A DNA stretch of 64,000 bases from Shewanella sp. Choline-02u-19 (GCF_002836205.1 NZ_PJBE01000013.1:1736001-1800000); one strand, 5' to 3'; numbered from the stretch's first letter, positions 16,889 to 26,250 are shown. Program-made: numbers and translations. Notes: a model not told the origin generated them from the letters alone.

Positions 16889-17236
16889 TTAACTCTGTTC
16901 CTTAATCAGGTAAACAACGCCATCTTTTTCATAAACATTTTTAACTTCATTACCTTCCCCAAGCACCACCACTTTATCGCCTTTATTGGTTACCGCATTA
17001 CCGGCAGCATCTAGCACAATAGCTAAGCCTAATGCTGAAAGCAGTGGCGTATGATAAGCATGGTAATGAAGATGACTTCTAGGAATGACAATCACTTTTG
17101 CACGTTTATAGGACTTGTAGGGCTTATTAACTTTCTGGCATTTCACTCCACCCGCCCTATCACAACCGACAGTGGCCGCTTCAGCAAAAAACATTACCGA
17201 TAAAATAGTAATAACCAACATAATAACTTTAATCAT
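16889..17236 (-). CDS. Small secreted protein of unknown function
   Basis: 115 residues from the ATG at 17236, which follows AAGAG by six bases; in-frame ATGs at 17242 and 17257 are possible. A signal peptide is likely (IKVIMLVITILSVMFFAEA, cleavage near residue 20). The mature part has two early Cys, a basic stretch, an HLHYHAYH cluster of histidines that could bind metal, a small hydrophobic Gly/Ala-rich segment, and a C-terminal KDGVVYLIKEQ. I do not recognise the family with confidence. Confidence 0.65.
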   Translation of the reverse strand: MIKVIMLVITILSVMFFAEAATVGCDRAGGVKCQKVNKPYKSYKRAKVIVIPRSHLHYHAYHTPLLSALGLAIVLDAAGNAVTNKGDKVVVLGEGNEVKNVYEKDGVVYLIKEQS

Positions 17237-17405
17237 ATTCATCTCTTTCGATCTCATAGTTTAACCACTAGAGCGATAATACCAAATGAATACACAACTG
17301 TATAGCAATGAGTTTAGTTGTGATGGTAGTGATAAAAAAGGCACTTAAGTTGAGCGCCTAACAATATCAGTAAAGTCAATGAGAGCTTAATCCCATTGAA
17401 GAGAT

Positions 17406-18041
17406 TTATTGAATGACTTCATGGGTATTCATTTGTGCCCAAGCGATTGCTTGGCCGCGGCTAGAAACTCCAATTTTTCTAAAAGCACGATATAAATGGG
17501 TTTTAATCGTACTTTCACTCACAAATAGTTGATTGGCAATATCAATGTTGGTACTCCCTGAACGCAGGACCTGCAGTACTTCACGTTCTCGGATAGTCAG
17601 AGCGTCTGACTCTTCATCAGTACTGACGTTATGAACATCTTGCTGATTAAAATCGTCTGGAATACAAGTTAACCCCTGAACTATTTTGGCCATGCCTAAG
17701 CCAATAGTGTCTAATGAGGCGCCCGAATAGAATAGACCCGCTGTAATATTGCTTTGAACTAAGAATTTGGCATCTACTTGTTGAGGATAATGCAGGAACA
17801 CAACCCGAGCCCCACTCCTCTCTTTATCTAACCTTCGTTGAATTTGATAGGCTTTTGGGATATCTACACTAGAGAGATCAATAATGACCAGACTTACTCT
17901 GTTTTCAGTAAAATAATCGATAACATTATCTGGAATAACATTATGAATTTTAACTAAAAATTGTTGAGGCCATCGAGTATTGAGCAGATCGACTAATATT
18001 TGTGATCGGGTTACAATAACCCAGTGCATAACTTTAAACAT
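17406..18041 (-). CDS. CsgD-like LuxR-family transcriptional regulator
   Basis: 211 residues. The C-terminal LuxR helix-turn-helix (about residues 147-205) reads LTIREREVLQVLRSGSTNID then NQLFVSESTIKTHLYRAFRK and closely resembles CsgD. The N-terminal 130 residues form a receiver-like domain without the full acidic phosphorylation pocket; the GLFYSGAS segment before the linker corresponds to GVFYS in CsgD. CsgD/VpsT-type regulators control biofilm matrix genes and some sense cyclic di-GMP. No curli or cellulose genes lie nearby, so it would act in trans. The 439-bp upstream gap suggests complex promoter control. Confidence 0.85.
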   Translation of the reverse strand: MFKVMHWVIVTRSQILVDLLNTRWPQQFLVKIHNVIPDNVIDYFTENRVSLVIIDLSSVDIPKAYQIQRRLDKERSGARVVFLHYPQQVDAKFLVQSNITAGLFYSGASLDTIGLGMAKIVQGLTCIPDDFNQQDVHNVSTDEESDALTIREREVLQVLRSGSTNIDIANQLFVSESTIKTHLYRAFRKIGVSSRGQAIAWAQMNTHEVIQ

Positions 18042-18480
18042 TTAACTCTCCATGTTTATATGGTAACCATCCTTGTATCTATTAGTGTAATACAAAATTC
18101 AAATAATGAACTAACGAAAGAAATTCAGCATTGAATATTTATAATTTTCATACTATTTTTGCTATCGAAAATCCAGATTGTATACCTTAATAGTCTGCTA
18201 ATAAAATACTCCCATCCCGGTTGAAAATTTCAATTAGTAAACGCTATACAAATTTTGCATGCTAGTTCACCATCGATTAACAGACAGTCAATATCAATAA
18301 GTTAACCAGACAGCGCAATCAAATATCATTCATTTAAACTGACGAGCAGAGCCTGTCATATTTGAGGATATTTAAGATTTTCATACTCACAAAGGAAGCC
18401 ATAAAATTTCCACCTTTAAAAATATCCTGCCTTGCCCCCCACAGCCAACTATTGACTACTGGTCTAAAATAGCGACAAAA
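18042..18480. other. AT-rich intergenic region upstream of the CsgD-like gene
   Basis: 439 bp without a credible gene. It is AT-rich and probably carries the leftward promoter of the CsgD-like regulator and the 3' end of the lipoprotein gene transcript. I found no clear terminator hairpin or operator palindrome. Confidence 0.4.
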
Positions 18481-19623
18481 CTAGCGAGAATTTAACCAAG
18501 TAAGCTTGGCTTGATAGCGCTGTTTGTTCTTAGGTTCAGCAGCATAATCAAGCGCCTTCAACATTGCTATTTTAGCTTGTTCTGGCTCGCCTAACTGCGT
18601 ATGAACTTTGGCTAGGTCAAAATATGCTTTATGGAAGTAATGCGTGTTATCAATAAATTTTTTAAGGAATATCTTAGCACTTGGGTAATCTCCTTTAGCG
18701 ATTGAATCCTGTGCTACCAAGTACCAATTATATGGACTTGTATCATTCAACTCGAGTAATTGTGACTTTATCGCTAGAGCATCAGCAGTACGGCCCTGAC
18801 GAGCAAGCAAGTAATGGTAGTTACTTAGCAGGGTCACTTTACTTTCAGAAACTTCAAGCCCATATCGATACAAGCTTTCGGCGTTATCTTCATAACCTAG
18901 TCGCCTTAATACAACTGCCATCATGTTAATCGATGGTGCGTAATGTTCACTGAAAACAAAACTCTCCTTTAAGAGTACATAAGCGAGTGGTAGATCATTC
19001 TTTAACAAAGCGTCAGCAGCTAAGTTTCGGTATAACATGGCAAAAAATATATCTTTACCGATAGTTTTCCCACCTCGATCATATCGCTCAGGAAAAAAAT
19101 CAACCGTGATTCGATTGTTACCAAATACATATGTTCTTTCCCCTTCTATTGGTATCTCATAAAGGAATGTTCTCACATGGTCAGAAACAACAGCGTATCT
19201 ATTGGTAACATCTAATAACATAGGCATGGTATGCATCACTTGAAATGCCACATCTACGTCGAATTGTTCAGCAATGGCATAAGTTAATAGCGCTAGTGAC
19301 ATGCAATTACCACGATTTAATTCAAGCGCCTCACTTGCCCCGTAATTCATCCCTTCATAATTGAAATTGACCAAGCGCTGTCCAACAAATTCGGCCACCT
19401 GTCGATTAGGATGCAAGCTGCTGATGTTACTTTGTTGTTTAAAGTGTTCAAGTTGCTCTATTTGTTCACTGGATAAGGCAATTAAAGCCCTGGGTTCGGG
19501 AATATCGTATGCAGCATCTACTGCATAATCAAACGTTGGCATTTTCGGTGGCTCAACTGGCGGATGTGGTACCGATTGGCAACCACTCGCAATTAAACAT
19601 ACAACCAACAATAAGTGCTTCAT
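18481..19623 (-). CDS. Lipoprotein with transglutaminase-like N-domain and TPR repeats
   Basis: 380 residues with a lipobox (LIASGC, Cys at about residue 15). Residues about 80-160 contain LNRGNCMSLALLTYAIAEQF and SDHVRTFLYE, a Cys and a His in the order expected for a transglutaminase-like fold. The C-terminal 200 residues are TPR-like helical repeats (DNAESLYRYGLEVSES, DYPSAKIFLKKFIDNT, EPEQAKIAMLKALDYA). It is probably an envelope scaffold or a bound cysteine hydrolase. The catalytic Asp is not obvious, so enzymatic activity is uncertain. It lies between the CsgD-like regulator and the nitrate locus without an evident link to either. Confidence 0.75.
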   Translation of the reverse strand: MKHLLLVVCLIASGCQSVPHPPVEPPKMPTFDYAVDAAYDIPEPRALIALSSEQIEQLEHFKQQSNISSLHPNRQVAEFVGQRLVNFNYEGMNYGASEALELNRGNCMSLALLTYAIAEQFDVDVAFQVMHTMPMLLDVTNRYAVVSDHVRTFLYEIPIEGERTYVFGNNRITVDFFPERYDRGGKTIGKDIFFAMLYRNLAADALLKNDLPLAYVLLKESFVFSEHYAPSINMMAVVLRRLGYEDNAESLYRYGLEVSESKVTLLSNYHYLLARQGRTADALAIKSQLLELNDTSPYNWYLVAQDSIAKGDYPSAKIFLKKFIDNTHYFHKAYFDLAKVHTQLGEPEQAKIAMLKALDYAAEPKNKQRYQAKLTWLNSR

Positions 19624-19692
19624 AAATCCCCTTCCTTTGGGACGACCATTTATCCAACACTATAGTAAGTTTGTGTTAACTACAACCTCCTA

Positions 19693-21540
19693 CTACCCTC
19701 CTTTAAATAGCGCAAGTAATAATGTTAACAGCCCAAAGAAGGCACTCAAACTTTGCCAAAACAGCAGCGGCTTAGTTTCCATTAAAGGGGCTTTAACCGC
19801 TGATTGCTGCCAATGTGTTACCGGTTGAGTCATCTCAAACAACCATTCACGGCTGTCAGCTTGGCGCTGCTCTGGCGCAACACTAAGCCCCTTTTTAAGG
19901 GCTTTATCCATCCAGATTGGCACCAGCGGATTAATGTCATAACTGGGGGTATACTTAAGCCGTAAAAAATCCTGTTTTGTTTTACAGTGCGACTGCTTTC
20001 CATCGAAGGGTAATCGACCCGTTAACATCTCAAACGCTATGACCGCAATAGAATAAAGATCCGCTTTTTGATTAACTTGATAACCCAATATGCTCTCTGG
20101 GGCTGAATAATCTGCAGTACCCAAGATTCGGTCTCGTGGTAAGGGGCTGGTGATCTCAGCAATACCTTTAATAAAACAGGCGCCAAAATCGATGATCTTC
20201 AGCCTCCCCTCATTGGTCAACATTAGATTGTCCGGCTTAAGGTCTTGGTGCAACGTTTCTTTACGATGAAATGCTCGTATCCCCGTCTCTAGCTGTTTTA
20301 ACAGCTCTAATACCGCTTGAACTTCGGGTGTTGGATTGTGTTTGATCCATTGACTCAACGAATGACCGGCAAGGTATTCGGTTAAATAGTAGAGTGCCGA
20401 CTTCTCTCTATTTCGATCGATTATCGACACCACATAAGGGCTATTAATACGTTTGCCAATCCAGCTTTCAAGCAGAAATCGCTCTATGTAGGCCGCATCA
20501 TCTAAATAGTTGATAGACGGTGTTTTCATGCACATCAAACTCCCCAGCTCATTTTTAACTAAATAGACTTGGCTCCTCTGGCTTTCGTGCAACACATCAA
20601 CCACCTTGTAACCGTCTAACGTCATACCAATGCTGAGCGGTGGTGGAAATGGCAGTTTAGATAGGCTTTGATAAACCTCATCAATGTTTTTATCCGGTAA
20701 GGCCTCGATATGCAGCAGTTGGCAACTAGCGTTATCCTGAGAACGGTAATTGAACGCGTTATCAACCATCGCCATACAAAACTGATCACAATCTTCATCG
20801 GTAAATCCAGCACTTTTCCCTGCATCATAACGACTTTGGGAAAACTGCTGCAGTCTTGCCTCAATTTCGACGTCGGTAATGACATCATGCACACCATCTG
20901 TGGTGAGCAAATACAGATCGTCCTTGGCTATTGCTAACATTCGGTAATCTACGTCAACGTTGACATCTAACCCCATGGCTCGGGCCAGGTACTGCTGGTT
21001 TTTCCCCACAAGGCTGGTGTGATCATGGCTAAGTTTATCAAGCGTGCCATCGCGATAACGGTAAACTCTTGAGTCCCCAACATGAAACATATGTAGATGA
21101 CAGGATTTAAAGACTAATGCGCTAAAGGTACATACGTAGCCCCGCCTGGCATCGCGGTAATCTTGCCCTAATCCGTAAAGCCATCGATTCAGTGCCGTTA
21201 ATACTTGAGTACTAGACTTTTCTACCGACCAAAGATCAGGAGTCGAGTAGTAATCCGCGAGGAAATTACTCACACTAATAGCGGAGGCGGCAGCGCCACT
21301 TTCGGCCGTACTCACGCCATCACTTATTGCAGCAACAGCCCCCTTAGTTGTGAGCATGAGCCCACTTGGAATACGGATCCCAATAGCATCCTCATTTGTG
21401 GCTTTAATGCCCTTATCAGAATACTGACCAGCCGCTATCATTAAGCCGTTAGCAGGTTTTAATGAGGCTATAGTATTGCTATCTTTGAAGAGTTCATCGG
21501 TTTTATCCAAGGTCTGCCTAGCCATGTTCAATAAACTCAT
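19693..21540 (-). CDS. Bifunctional PP2C-type phosphatase / Ser-Thr protein kinase
   Basis: 615 residues. The N-terminal PP2C domain (about 35-265) has AISDGVSTAESG near 75, FHVGDSRVYRY near 154 and LLTTDGVHDVI near 215. A kinase domain follows (about 310-570), with catalytic loop HQDLKPDN near 430, DFGACF near 449 and APESILGY; a probable ATP-binding Lys is in LMCMKTPS. A C-terminal hydrophobic segment (about 595-612) should anchor it in the inner membrane. It starts 2 bp after the nitrate transporter stop, as the last gene of the nirBD unit. Opposing activities in one chain suggest a switch on the transporter or the reductases; that is inference. Confidence 0.93.
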   Translation of the reverse strand: MSLLNMARQTLDKTDELFKDSNTIASLKPANGLMIAAGQYSDKGIKATNEDAIGIRIPSGLMLTTKGAVAAISDGVSTAESGAAASAISVSNFLADYYSTPDLWSVEKSSTQVLTALNRWLYGLGQDYRDARRGYVCTFSALVFKSCHLHMFHVGDSRVYRYRDGTLDKLSHDHTSLVGKNQQYLARAMGLDVNVDVDYRMLAIAKDDLYLLTTDGVHDVITDVEIEARLQQFSQSRYDAGKSAGFTDEDCDQFCMAMVDNAFNYRSQDNASCQLLHIEALPDKNIDEVYQSLSKLPFPPPLSIGMTLDGYKVVDVLHESQRSQVYLVKNELGSLMCMKTPSINYLDDAAYIERFLLESWIGKRINSPYVVSIIDRNREKSALYYLTEYLAGHSLSQWIKHNPTPEVQAVLELLKQLETGIRAFHRKETLHQDLKPDNLMLTNEGRLKIIDFGACFIKGIAEITSPLPRDRILGTADYSAPESILGYQVNQKADLYSIAVIAFEMLTGRLPFDGKQSHCKTKQDFLRLKYTPSYDINPLVPIWMDKALKKGLSVAPEQRQADSREWLFEMTQPVTHWQQSAVKAPLMETKPLLFWQSLSAFFGLLTLLLALFKGG

Positions 21541-21542
21541 GA

Positions 21543-23039
21543 TTAGTTGACGCTAATCAAGGTAACTTCACCTTTCTCATTTACTTCCACGATATGGCCT
21601 TTGGGCTCGGTCATCAGGAACAATGTAAAAAAGCCAAATAGCGCACTAGCCGCAATAATGTAGAAGAATGTTTGCGTTGATACCATTGAATAAGCGGTTA
21701 AAAAGAACACTGCGCCCACATTGCCATATGCTCCAGTCATACCAGCTATCTGGCCAGTCAAACGGCGCTTAATCAGTGGCACAGCCGCGAATACAGCGCC
21801 CTCTCCAGCTTGAACGAAAAACGAGCAAGCCATCACCATCAAGATCGCTAAAGGCAATGCCCAGCTACCATCAATTTGCGCAACTCCTAAATAGCCGATG
21901 GCGAGTCCTGCCGTTAAAATCAATAACGTTGATTTGCGGCCAAAACGATCACTTAACCAACCTCCTCCAGGACGAGACATTAAATTCATAAAGGCATATG
22001 AAGACGCCACCATTCCCGCTTGAGCAAAACCAAGCTCAAATGTCTCGGCAAAGAAAAGCGGCAACATAGAAACAACTGCCAGTTCAGAGCCAAATGTTGA
22101 AAAGTACAATACATTGAGCACTGCCACCTGCTTAAACTCGTAGCGTTCAAACTCTGGGATCGTGCCAGTAAACACTTGTTTGTTAACTTGATAAGTCTGA
22201 TATACGTCAATGATAAATATGGCGATAAGTAGCGCATAAATGCCATTGGTGACTTGTTGGCTAAACATCACCACGCCGGTGGGTGACAATTTCCAAGCCA
22301 GCAATGCTAACGTGGCATACATAGGCACTTTCATGATCAGTAACAACACAAAATCGCCCTTACTAGTGACTTCCAGTGCCCCCGCCTTTTTCGGTTTAAA
22401 GTAGGTTGAGCCTTTAGGAGTATCTGTCACATTAAAATAGTAGATAAATGCAAAACCTAAGCTCATCAAACCGGTAAGACCAATGGCATAGCGCCATCCA
22501 TCTGGCCCTCCAAATGCTAATGCTATCGTAGGCAACGTAAAGGCGGCCGCCGCTGAACCAAAGTTCCCCCAACCACCATAGATCCCCTCTGCAGTACCTA
22601 ACTCCTTCGCAGGGAACCATTCACTGACCATGCGAATACCGACAACAAAACCTGCGCCAATAAAACCAAGGAGGAAACGTGCTAATGCCAGTTGCTCGAA
22701 AGTCGTCCCCAAAGCAAACATAAAGCAAGGGATAGAGCAAAAGCCAAGTAGTAAGGAGTAAACCAATCTGGGTCCATACTTATCGGTCACCATACCGATC
22801 AATACTCGAGCCGGGATAGTTAAGGCGACATTGAGAATAAGCAGGGTCTTTATTTGCGATGTCGTCAGCCCAATACTTTCAGCAATCACCCCCAGCAGAG
22901 GCGCCGCATTAAACCAAACCATAAAGGTAATGAAAAATGCCATCCAGCTTAGGTGCATCATTTTCATTTTTCCTGAAAACGAAAACAGCTTAAATGTTGA
23001 CTGACTTACATTGTTATTACTCATACTGTCCTTGAACAT
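21543..23039 (-). CDS. NarK/NasA-type MFS nitrate/nitrite transporter
   Basis: 498 residues with 12 predicted membrane segments. Family motifs are RVLIGMVTDKYGPR after helix 2, the nitrate signature GIYGGWGNFGSAAAAF in helix 5, MSRPGGGWLSDRFGRK in the second half, and GQIAGMTGAYGNVGAVF in helix 11. It imports nitrate for the adjacent assimilatory reductases. The start at 23039 has GAGG eight bases upstream; a second ATG at 23024 has AAGGA and is also possible. It lies 16 bp after nirD and 2 bp before the phosphatase-kinase gene. Confidence 0.93.
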   Translation of the reverse strand: MFKDSMSNNNVSQSTFKLFSFSGKMKMMHLSWMAFFITFMVWFNAAPLLGVIAESIGLTTSQIKTLLILNVALTIPARVLIGMVTDKYGPRLVYSLLLGFCSIPCFMFALGTTFEQLALARFLLGFIGAGFVVGIRMVSEWFPAKELGTAEGIYGGWGNFGSAAAAFTLPTIALAFGGPDGWRYAIGLTGLMSLGFAFIYYFNVTDTPKGSTYFKPKKAGALEVTSKGDFVLLLIMKVPMYATLALLAWKLSPTGVVMFSQQVTNGIYALLIAIFIIDVYQTYQVNKQVFTGTIPEFERYEFKQVAVLNVLYFSTFGSELAVVSMLPLFFAETFELGFAQAGMVASSYAFMNLMSRPGGGWLSDRFGRKSTLLILTAGLAIGYLGVAQIDGSWALPLAILMVMACSFFVQAGEGAVFAAVPLIKRRLTGQIAGMTGAYGNVGAVFFLTAYSMVSTQTFFYIIAASALFGFFTLFLMTEPKGHIVEVNEKGEVTLISVN

Positions 23040-23055
23040 AATAGCGACCTCATCC

Positions 23056-23382
23056 TTAAGCTAATGCACGCGCCAGGACGTTGCCCGACTGACGTTTGAT
23101 TTCAAAAATATCGACACTTAGCGCTTCATTTTCCAAACACTGGCCAGTCGTTAAACTGTAATGTTGCTTATGAATTGGGGAGGCGACAAACAGCTCATTA
23201 TTGAGTTCACACAATAGTCCACGCGACAGCACGCTAACCCCGGTAGCGGGGTCAATATTATCTATCGCGAATATTCCCGCCTCTCCCAAATGAAATACCG
23301 CAACAGCTCGACCAGCAACCCAAGCGGCAACCCCTCTTTTTGCCGGCAGTACCGACTCTTCGCAAATAGTGACCCAACTCAT
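23056..23382 (-). CDS. nirD: Nitrite reductase (NADH) small subunit
   Basis: 108 residues, the usual NirD length, with a Rieske-like beta fold (WVTICEESVLPAKRGVAAWV ... GIFAIDNIDPATGVSVLSRG ... ASPIHKQHYSLTTGQCLEN). The Cys and His ligands of a true Rieske cluster are largely missing, as is normal for NirD. It is the partner of NirB in six-electron reduction of nitrite to ammonium. It overlaps nirB by 4 bp, so the subunits are translationally coupled. Confidence 0.95.
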   Translation of the reverse strand: MSWVTICEESVLPAKRGVAAWVAGRAVAVFHLGEAGIFAIDNIDPATGVSVLSRGLLCELNNELFVASPIHKQHYSLTTGQCLENEALSVDIFEIKRQSGNVLARALA

Positions 23383-25994
23383 ACCAACGCCTCCTCGTTA
23401 TCCAATAGGGTGATAGCAATATTGCCAGCCCCTGACTCACGGTTATTTATCGCAGCAAAAGTCTGCACATCTGATGTTATTGGGAATTTTTGTTCACGTT
23501 GATATTGATAGTGTTTTTCAGCGTTCATCGGCGCCTCTTCTGGATTAACAAACTCACTAAAGCGCTGCAAAAAAACGTCATCTTGTAAGCTGGTTTTCCA
23601 TTCACACTGATAATTAGCCACCACTTTATCCATCTGCAGCTCTAATTCATGATTCACACCTAGTGCGTCATCAATGATCACCGACTGCAAATACTCAAGC
23701 CCACCAGCAAGTGACTCCATCCACACTGAAGTGCGTTGTAGTCGAGCGGCTGTTTTGGTGTAGAACATCAGTACACGGTCGATGTACTGAACTAATTGTT
23801 CAGTAGAAAGATCAGTGGCAAATAGATCACCGTGTCTTGGTCGCATGCCGCCATTACCACACACAAACAGGTTCCATCCTTTTTCAGTGGCTATCACACC
23901 GATATCTTTACTTTGTGCTTCGGCGCACTCTCTTGTGCAGCCCGACACGGCAAACTTAATCTTATGGGGAGAACGCAGACCCTTATATCGATGCTCCAAC
24001 GCAATCGCTAACCCGACAGCATCTTGCACACCATATCGACACCAAGTACTGCCAACACATGATTTAACCGTCCGCAATGACTTGCCATAGGCATGTCCGG
24101 TCTCGAACCCTTGTGCTATCAGTTCTGACCAAATCGCGGGTAGGTCTGAAAGTTGTGCGCCAAACATGTCTATCCGCTGCCCACCGGTGATCTTGGTATA
24201 GAGATCATATCGTTTGGCAATTTGCCCCATGGCAATTAACTTGTCTGGGGTGATCTCCCCTCCAGGAACTCTTGGCACTACCGAGTAGCTGCCATTTTTT
24301 TGTAGATTACCCAAATAGGCGTCATTACTGTCTTGCAGTGCCACATGCTTTTCATTAAGCACATACTGATTTTCAAGCGAAGCAAAAATAGAGGCGGCAA
24401 CAGGTTTGCAAATATCACAACCCAGTGCTAATGGTGAGGCATTCGCGACAGCGTGCTGTTGGTACAGGTGTTCGAAGTCTTTAATATCTTCAACCTGGCA
24501 TAGGTGAAATAGCGCCTGACGGTCATGATCAAAATGACAACAGATACCGGAGTCCGTTTCTAATCCTTGCGCCTGCATCGTTTGATCAATGATCTGCTGT
24601 ACCAAAGCAGAACAACCACCACAACCAGAAGCCGCTTTGGTACAGCTCTTTACCTCAGCCAATTGATGATTACCCGCTATCACCTGTTCAACAATATCGG
24701 CCTTGGTCACCTGATGGCACGAACACACTATGGCGTTGTCTTTTAGCGTTAGTGGCGCAGACTCATCCGCTAGCAATAAGGTTACTGCTGGCTCTTCAAG
24801 TGCTTCACCGCTCAAGTATTGACTGAGCAAAAGGCTATATTCATCGACGTTACCGACAAGCACTGCGCCGCGAAGATAAAGACCCGTTTCGTCAAGCCAC
24901 AGCTTTTTGTAGACGCCCGCTTGTACGTCACTCAACTCAACATATTGTGCTTTATCAAAGCCTCGACTTTCGCCAATTGACGCCACATCAACACCCAGTA
25001 GCTTTAACTTGGTGCTCATGTCTGCCCCCGAAAATGTCAAAGGGGCCACCGATAAGCCCGGCATTAGCGGCGTAATTTGTGACAAGGCCACTTTTGCCAT
25101 TTGATATCCAGGGGCCACTAAGCCAAATATCTTTTGTTGCCATAAAGCGCATTCGCCTATCGCATACACATCATTAACAGAGGTCTGGCAGTTATCATCA
25201 ATAACGATGCCACCTCGTTCACCTACGCTGATATGACTGTTTCTTGCCAATGTATCTTGAGGTCGAATACCCGCAGAAAATACAATCATGTCCGTTTCTA
25301 AAAAGCTTCCATCACTGAATTTAAGCCGATGTTGTGCAGTCTCCCCATCGACAATTTCTTCAGTGGCTTTACTTAAATGGACGCCAAGCCCTAACGCTTC
25401 GATTTTCTGCTTCAGTAGCTCACCGCCTTTATCGTTTAACTGAACTGACATCAGTTGCGGTGCAAATTCAACGACATGTGTCTTTAATCCTAATGCGCTC
25501 AACGCATTAGCCGCCTCAAGCCCGAGTAGACCCCCACCGATCACGACCCCAGAGCTGGCATTGAGCGCTGCTTGCTCTATTGCTTCTAGATCGTCAATCG
25601 TGCGGTAAACCATACAATCGCGGCGATCATTGCCTTTTATTGGCGGCACAAATGGATAAGATCCTGTCGCGAGCACCAGTTTGTCATATGGGGTTTGCTC
25701 GCCATTAACGGTCAGCCATTTATTCGCGGTATCGATATGAGAAACCTGCTGACCCAGGTGTAGCGCGATACCTTTAGACTCATAATCAGCTTGTGACGTC
25801 AGCATCAGTTCATCAGCGCTGCCATTGGCAAAATATTTAGACAGTTGCACTCTATCGTATGCAGGTATCTTTTCGGCGCCATACACCTCAACATCATAGT
25901 GTTGGCTTATCTGTCGTTCACATAACTGCTCGACAAAATGGTGGCCAACCATGCCATTTCCCACCACGACCAACTTGGGTTTATTTGTTTTCAT
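23379..25994 (-). CDS. nirB: Nitrite reductase (NADH) large subunit
   Basis: 871 residues. N-terminal NADH/FAD domains (VVVGNGMVGHHFVEQL, GGGLLGLEAANAL) are followed by a BFD-like [2Fe-2S] region (CSCHQVTKADI near 421 and SGCGGC about 30 residues later). The sulfite/nitrite reductase half has siroheme-[4Fe-4S] ligands in SCVGSTWCRYG near 645 and SGCTRECAEAQ near 684. It reduces nitrite to ammonium in the cytoplasm using NADH. It is the first gene of its unit, behind a sigma-54 promoter and a leader with a terminator. An AGGGG site precedes the ATG. Confidence 0.97.
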   Translation of the reverse strand: MKTNKPKLVVVGNGMVGHHFVEQLCERQISQHYDVEVYGAEKIPAYDRVQLSKYFANGSADELMLTSQADYESKGIALHLGQQVSHIDTANKWLTVNGEQTPYDKLVLATGSYPFVPPIKGNDRRDCMVYRTIDDLEAIEQAALNASSGVVIGGGLLGLEAANALSALGLKTHVVEFAPQLMSVQLNDKGGELLKQKIEALGLGVHLSKATEEIVDGETAQHRLKFSDGSFLETDMIVFSAGIRPQDTLARNSHISVGERGGIVIDDNCQTSVNDVYAIGECALWQQKIFGLVAPGYQMAKVALSQITPLMPGLSVAPLTFSGADMSTKLKLLGVDVASIGESRGFDKAQYVELSDVQAGVYKKLWLDETGLYLRGAVLVGNVDEYSLLLSQYLSGEALEEPAVTLLLADESAPLTLKDNAIVCSCHQVTKADIVEQVIAGNHQLAEVKSCTKAASGCGGCSALVQQIIDQTMQAQGLETDSGICCHFDHDRQALFHLCQVEDIKDFEHLYQQHAVANASPLALGCDICKPVAASIFASLENQYVLNEKHVALQDSNDAYLGNLQKNGSYSVVPRVPGGEITPDKLIAMGQIAKRYDLYTKITGGQRIDMFGAQLSDLPAIWSELIAQGFETGHAYGKSLRTVKSCVGSTWCRYGVQDAVGLAIALEHRYKGLRSPHKIKFAVSGCTRECAEAQSKDIGVIATEKGWNLFVCGNGGMRPRHGDLFATDLSTEQLVQYIDRVLMFYTKTAARLQRTSVWMESLAGGLEYLQSVIIDDALGVNHELELQMDKVVANYQCEWKTSLQDDVFLQRFSEFVNPEEAPMNAEKHYQYQREQKFPITSDVQTFAAINNRESGAGNIAITLLDNEEALV

Positions 25995-26034
25995 GTTTCG
26001 CCCCTATCGCTATCCACACTGGCTTTTTGCCAAC

Positions 26035-26072
26035 AAAAAGGCGCCAATCTCCCTTGCAGGAGATGGCGCCTT
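26035..26072 (-). terminator. Leader terminator upstream of nirB
   Basis: On the minus strand the stem GGCGCCA-TCTCC / GGAGA-T-TGGCGCC (one bulge) has a TGCAAG loop and is followed by TTTTTG. It lies between the sigma-54 promoter and the nirB start, so it would stop transcription unless bypassed. Confidence 0.85.
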
Positions 26073-26077
26073 TGCCA
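26064..26077 (-). promoter_or_regulatory. ANTAR-type hexaloop hairpin overlapping the leader terminator
   Basis: The RNA segment UGGC-AAAGGC-GCCA forms a four-pair stem with a six-base loop that has A at position 1 and G at position 4, the signature recognised by ANTAR antiterminators. Its 3' side uses the 5' arm of the terminator, so the two structures exclude each other. A matching upstream P1 hairpin is only weakly visible (AGU / ACU around an AUAGAAA loop). Confidence 0.6.
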
Positions 26078-26130
26078 AAAATTAAAATTGTTAGTTTTCT
26101 ATACTGCTATTATCTGTTCTATTTATATGT

Positions 26131-26147
26131 TGCAGAGAGTATGCCAG
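26131..26147 (-). promoter_or_regulatory. Sigma-54 promoter of the nirB unit
   Basis: The minus-strand sequence CTGGCATACTCTCTGCA matches the -24/-12 consensus, with GG and GC exactly 12 bp apart. Transcription should start near 26119, giving a leader of about 125 bases that contains the terminator hairpin. Confidence 0.8.
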
Positions 26148-26250
26148 TTTACAAATTACCTACTACCCAAGCTAAAGCACTGTTACTGTTAACTTTAATA
26201 TTGAAAATAAAAACGAGGCCAACGCATTTCAATATGTTCCACGCTGCCAT

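Noticed and set aside
23056..23382. True Rieske protein
   Set aside because: The Rieske ligand residues are missing and the gene follows nirB, so it is NirD.
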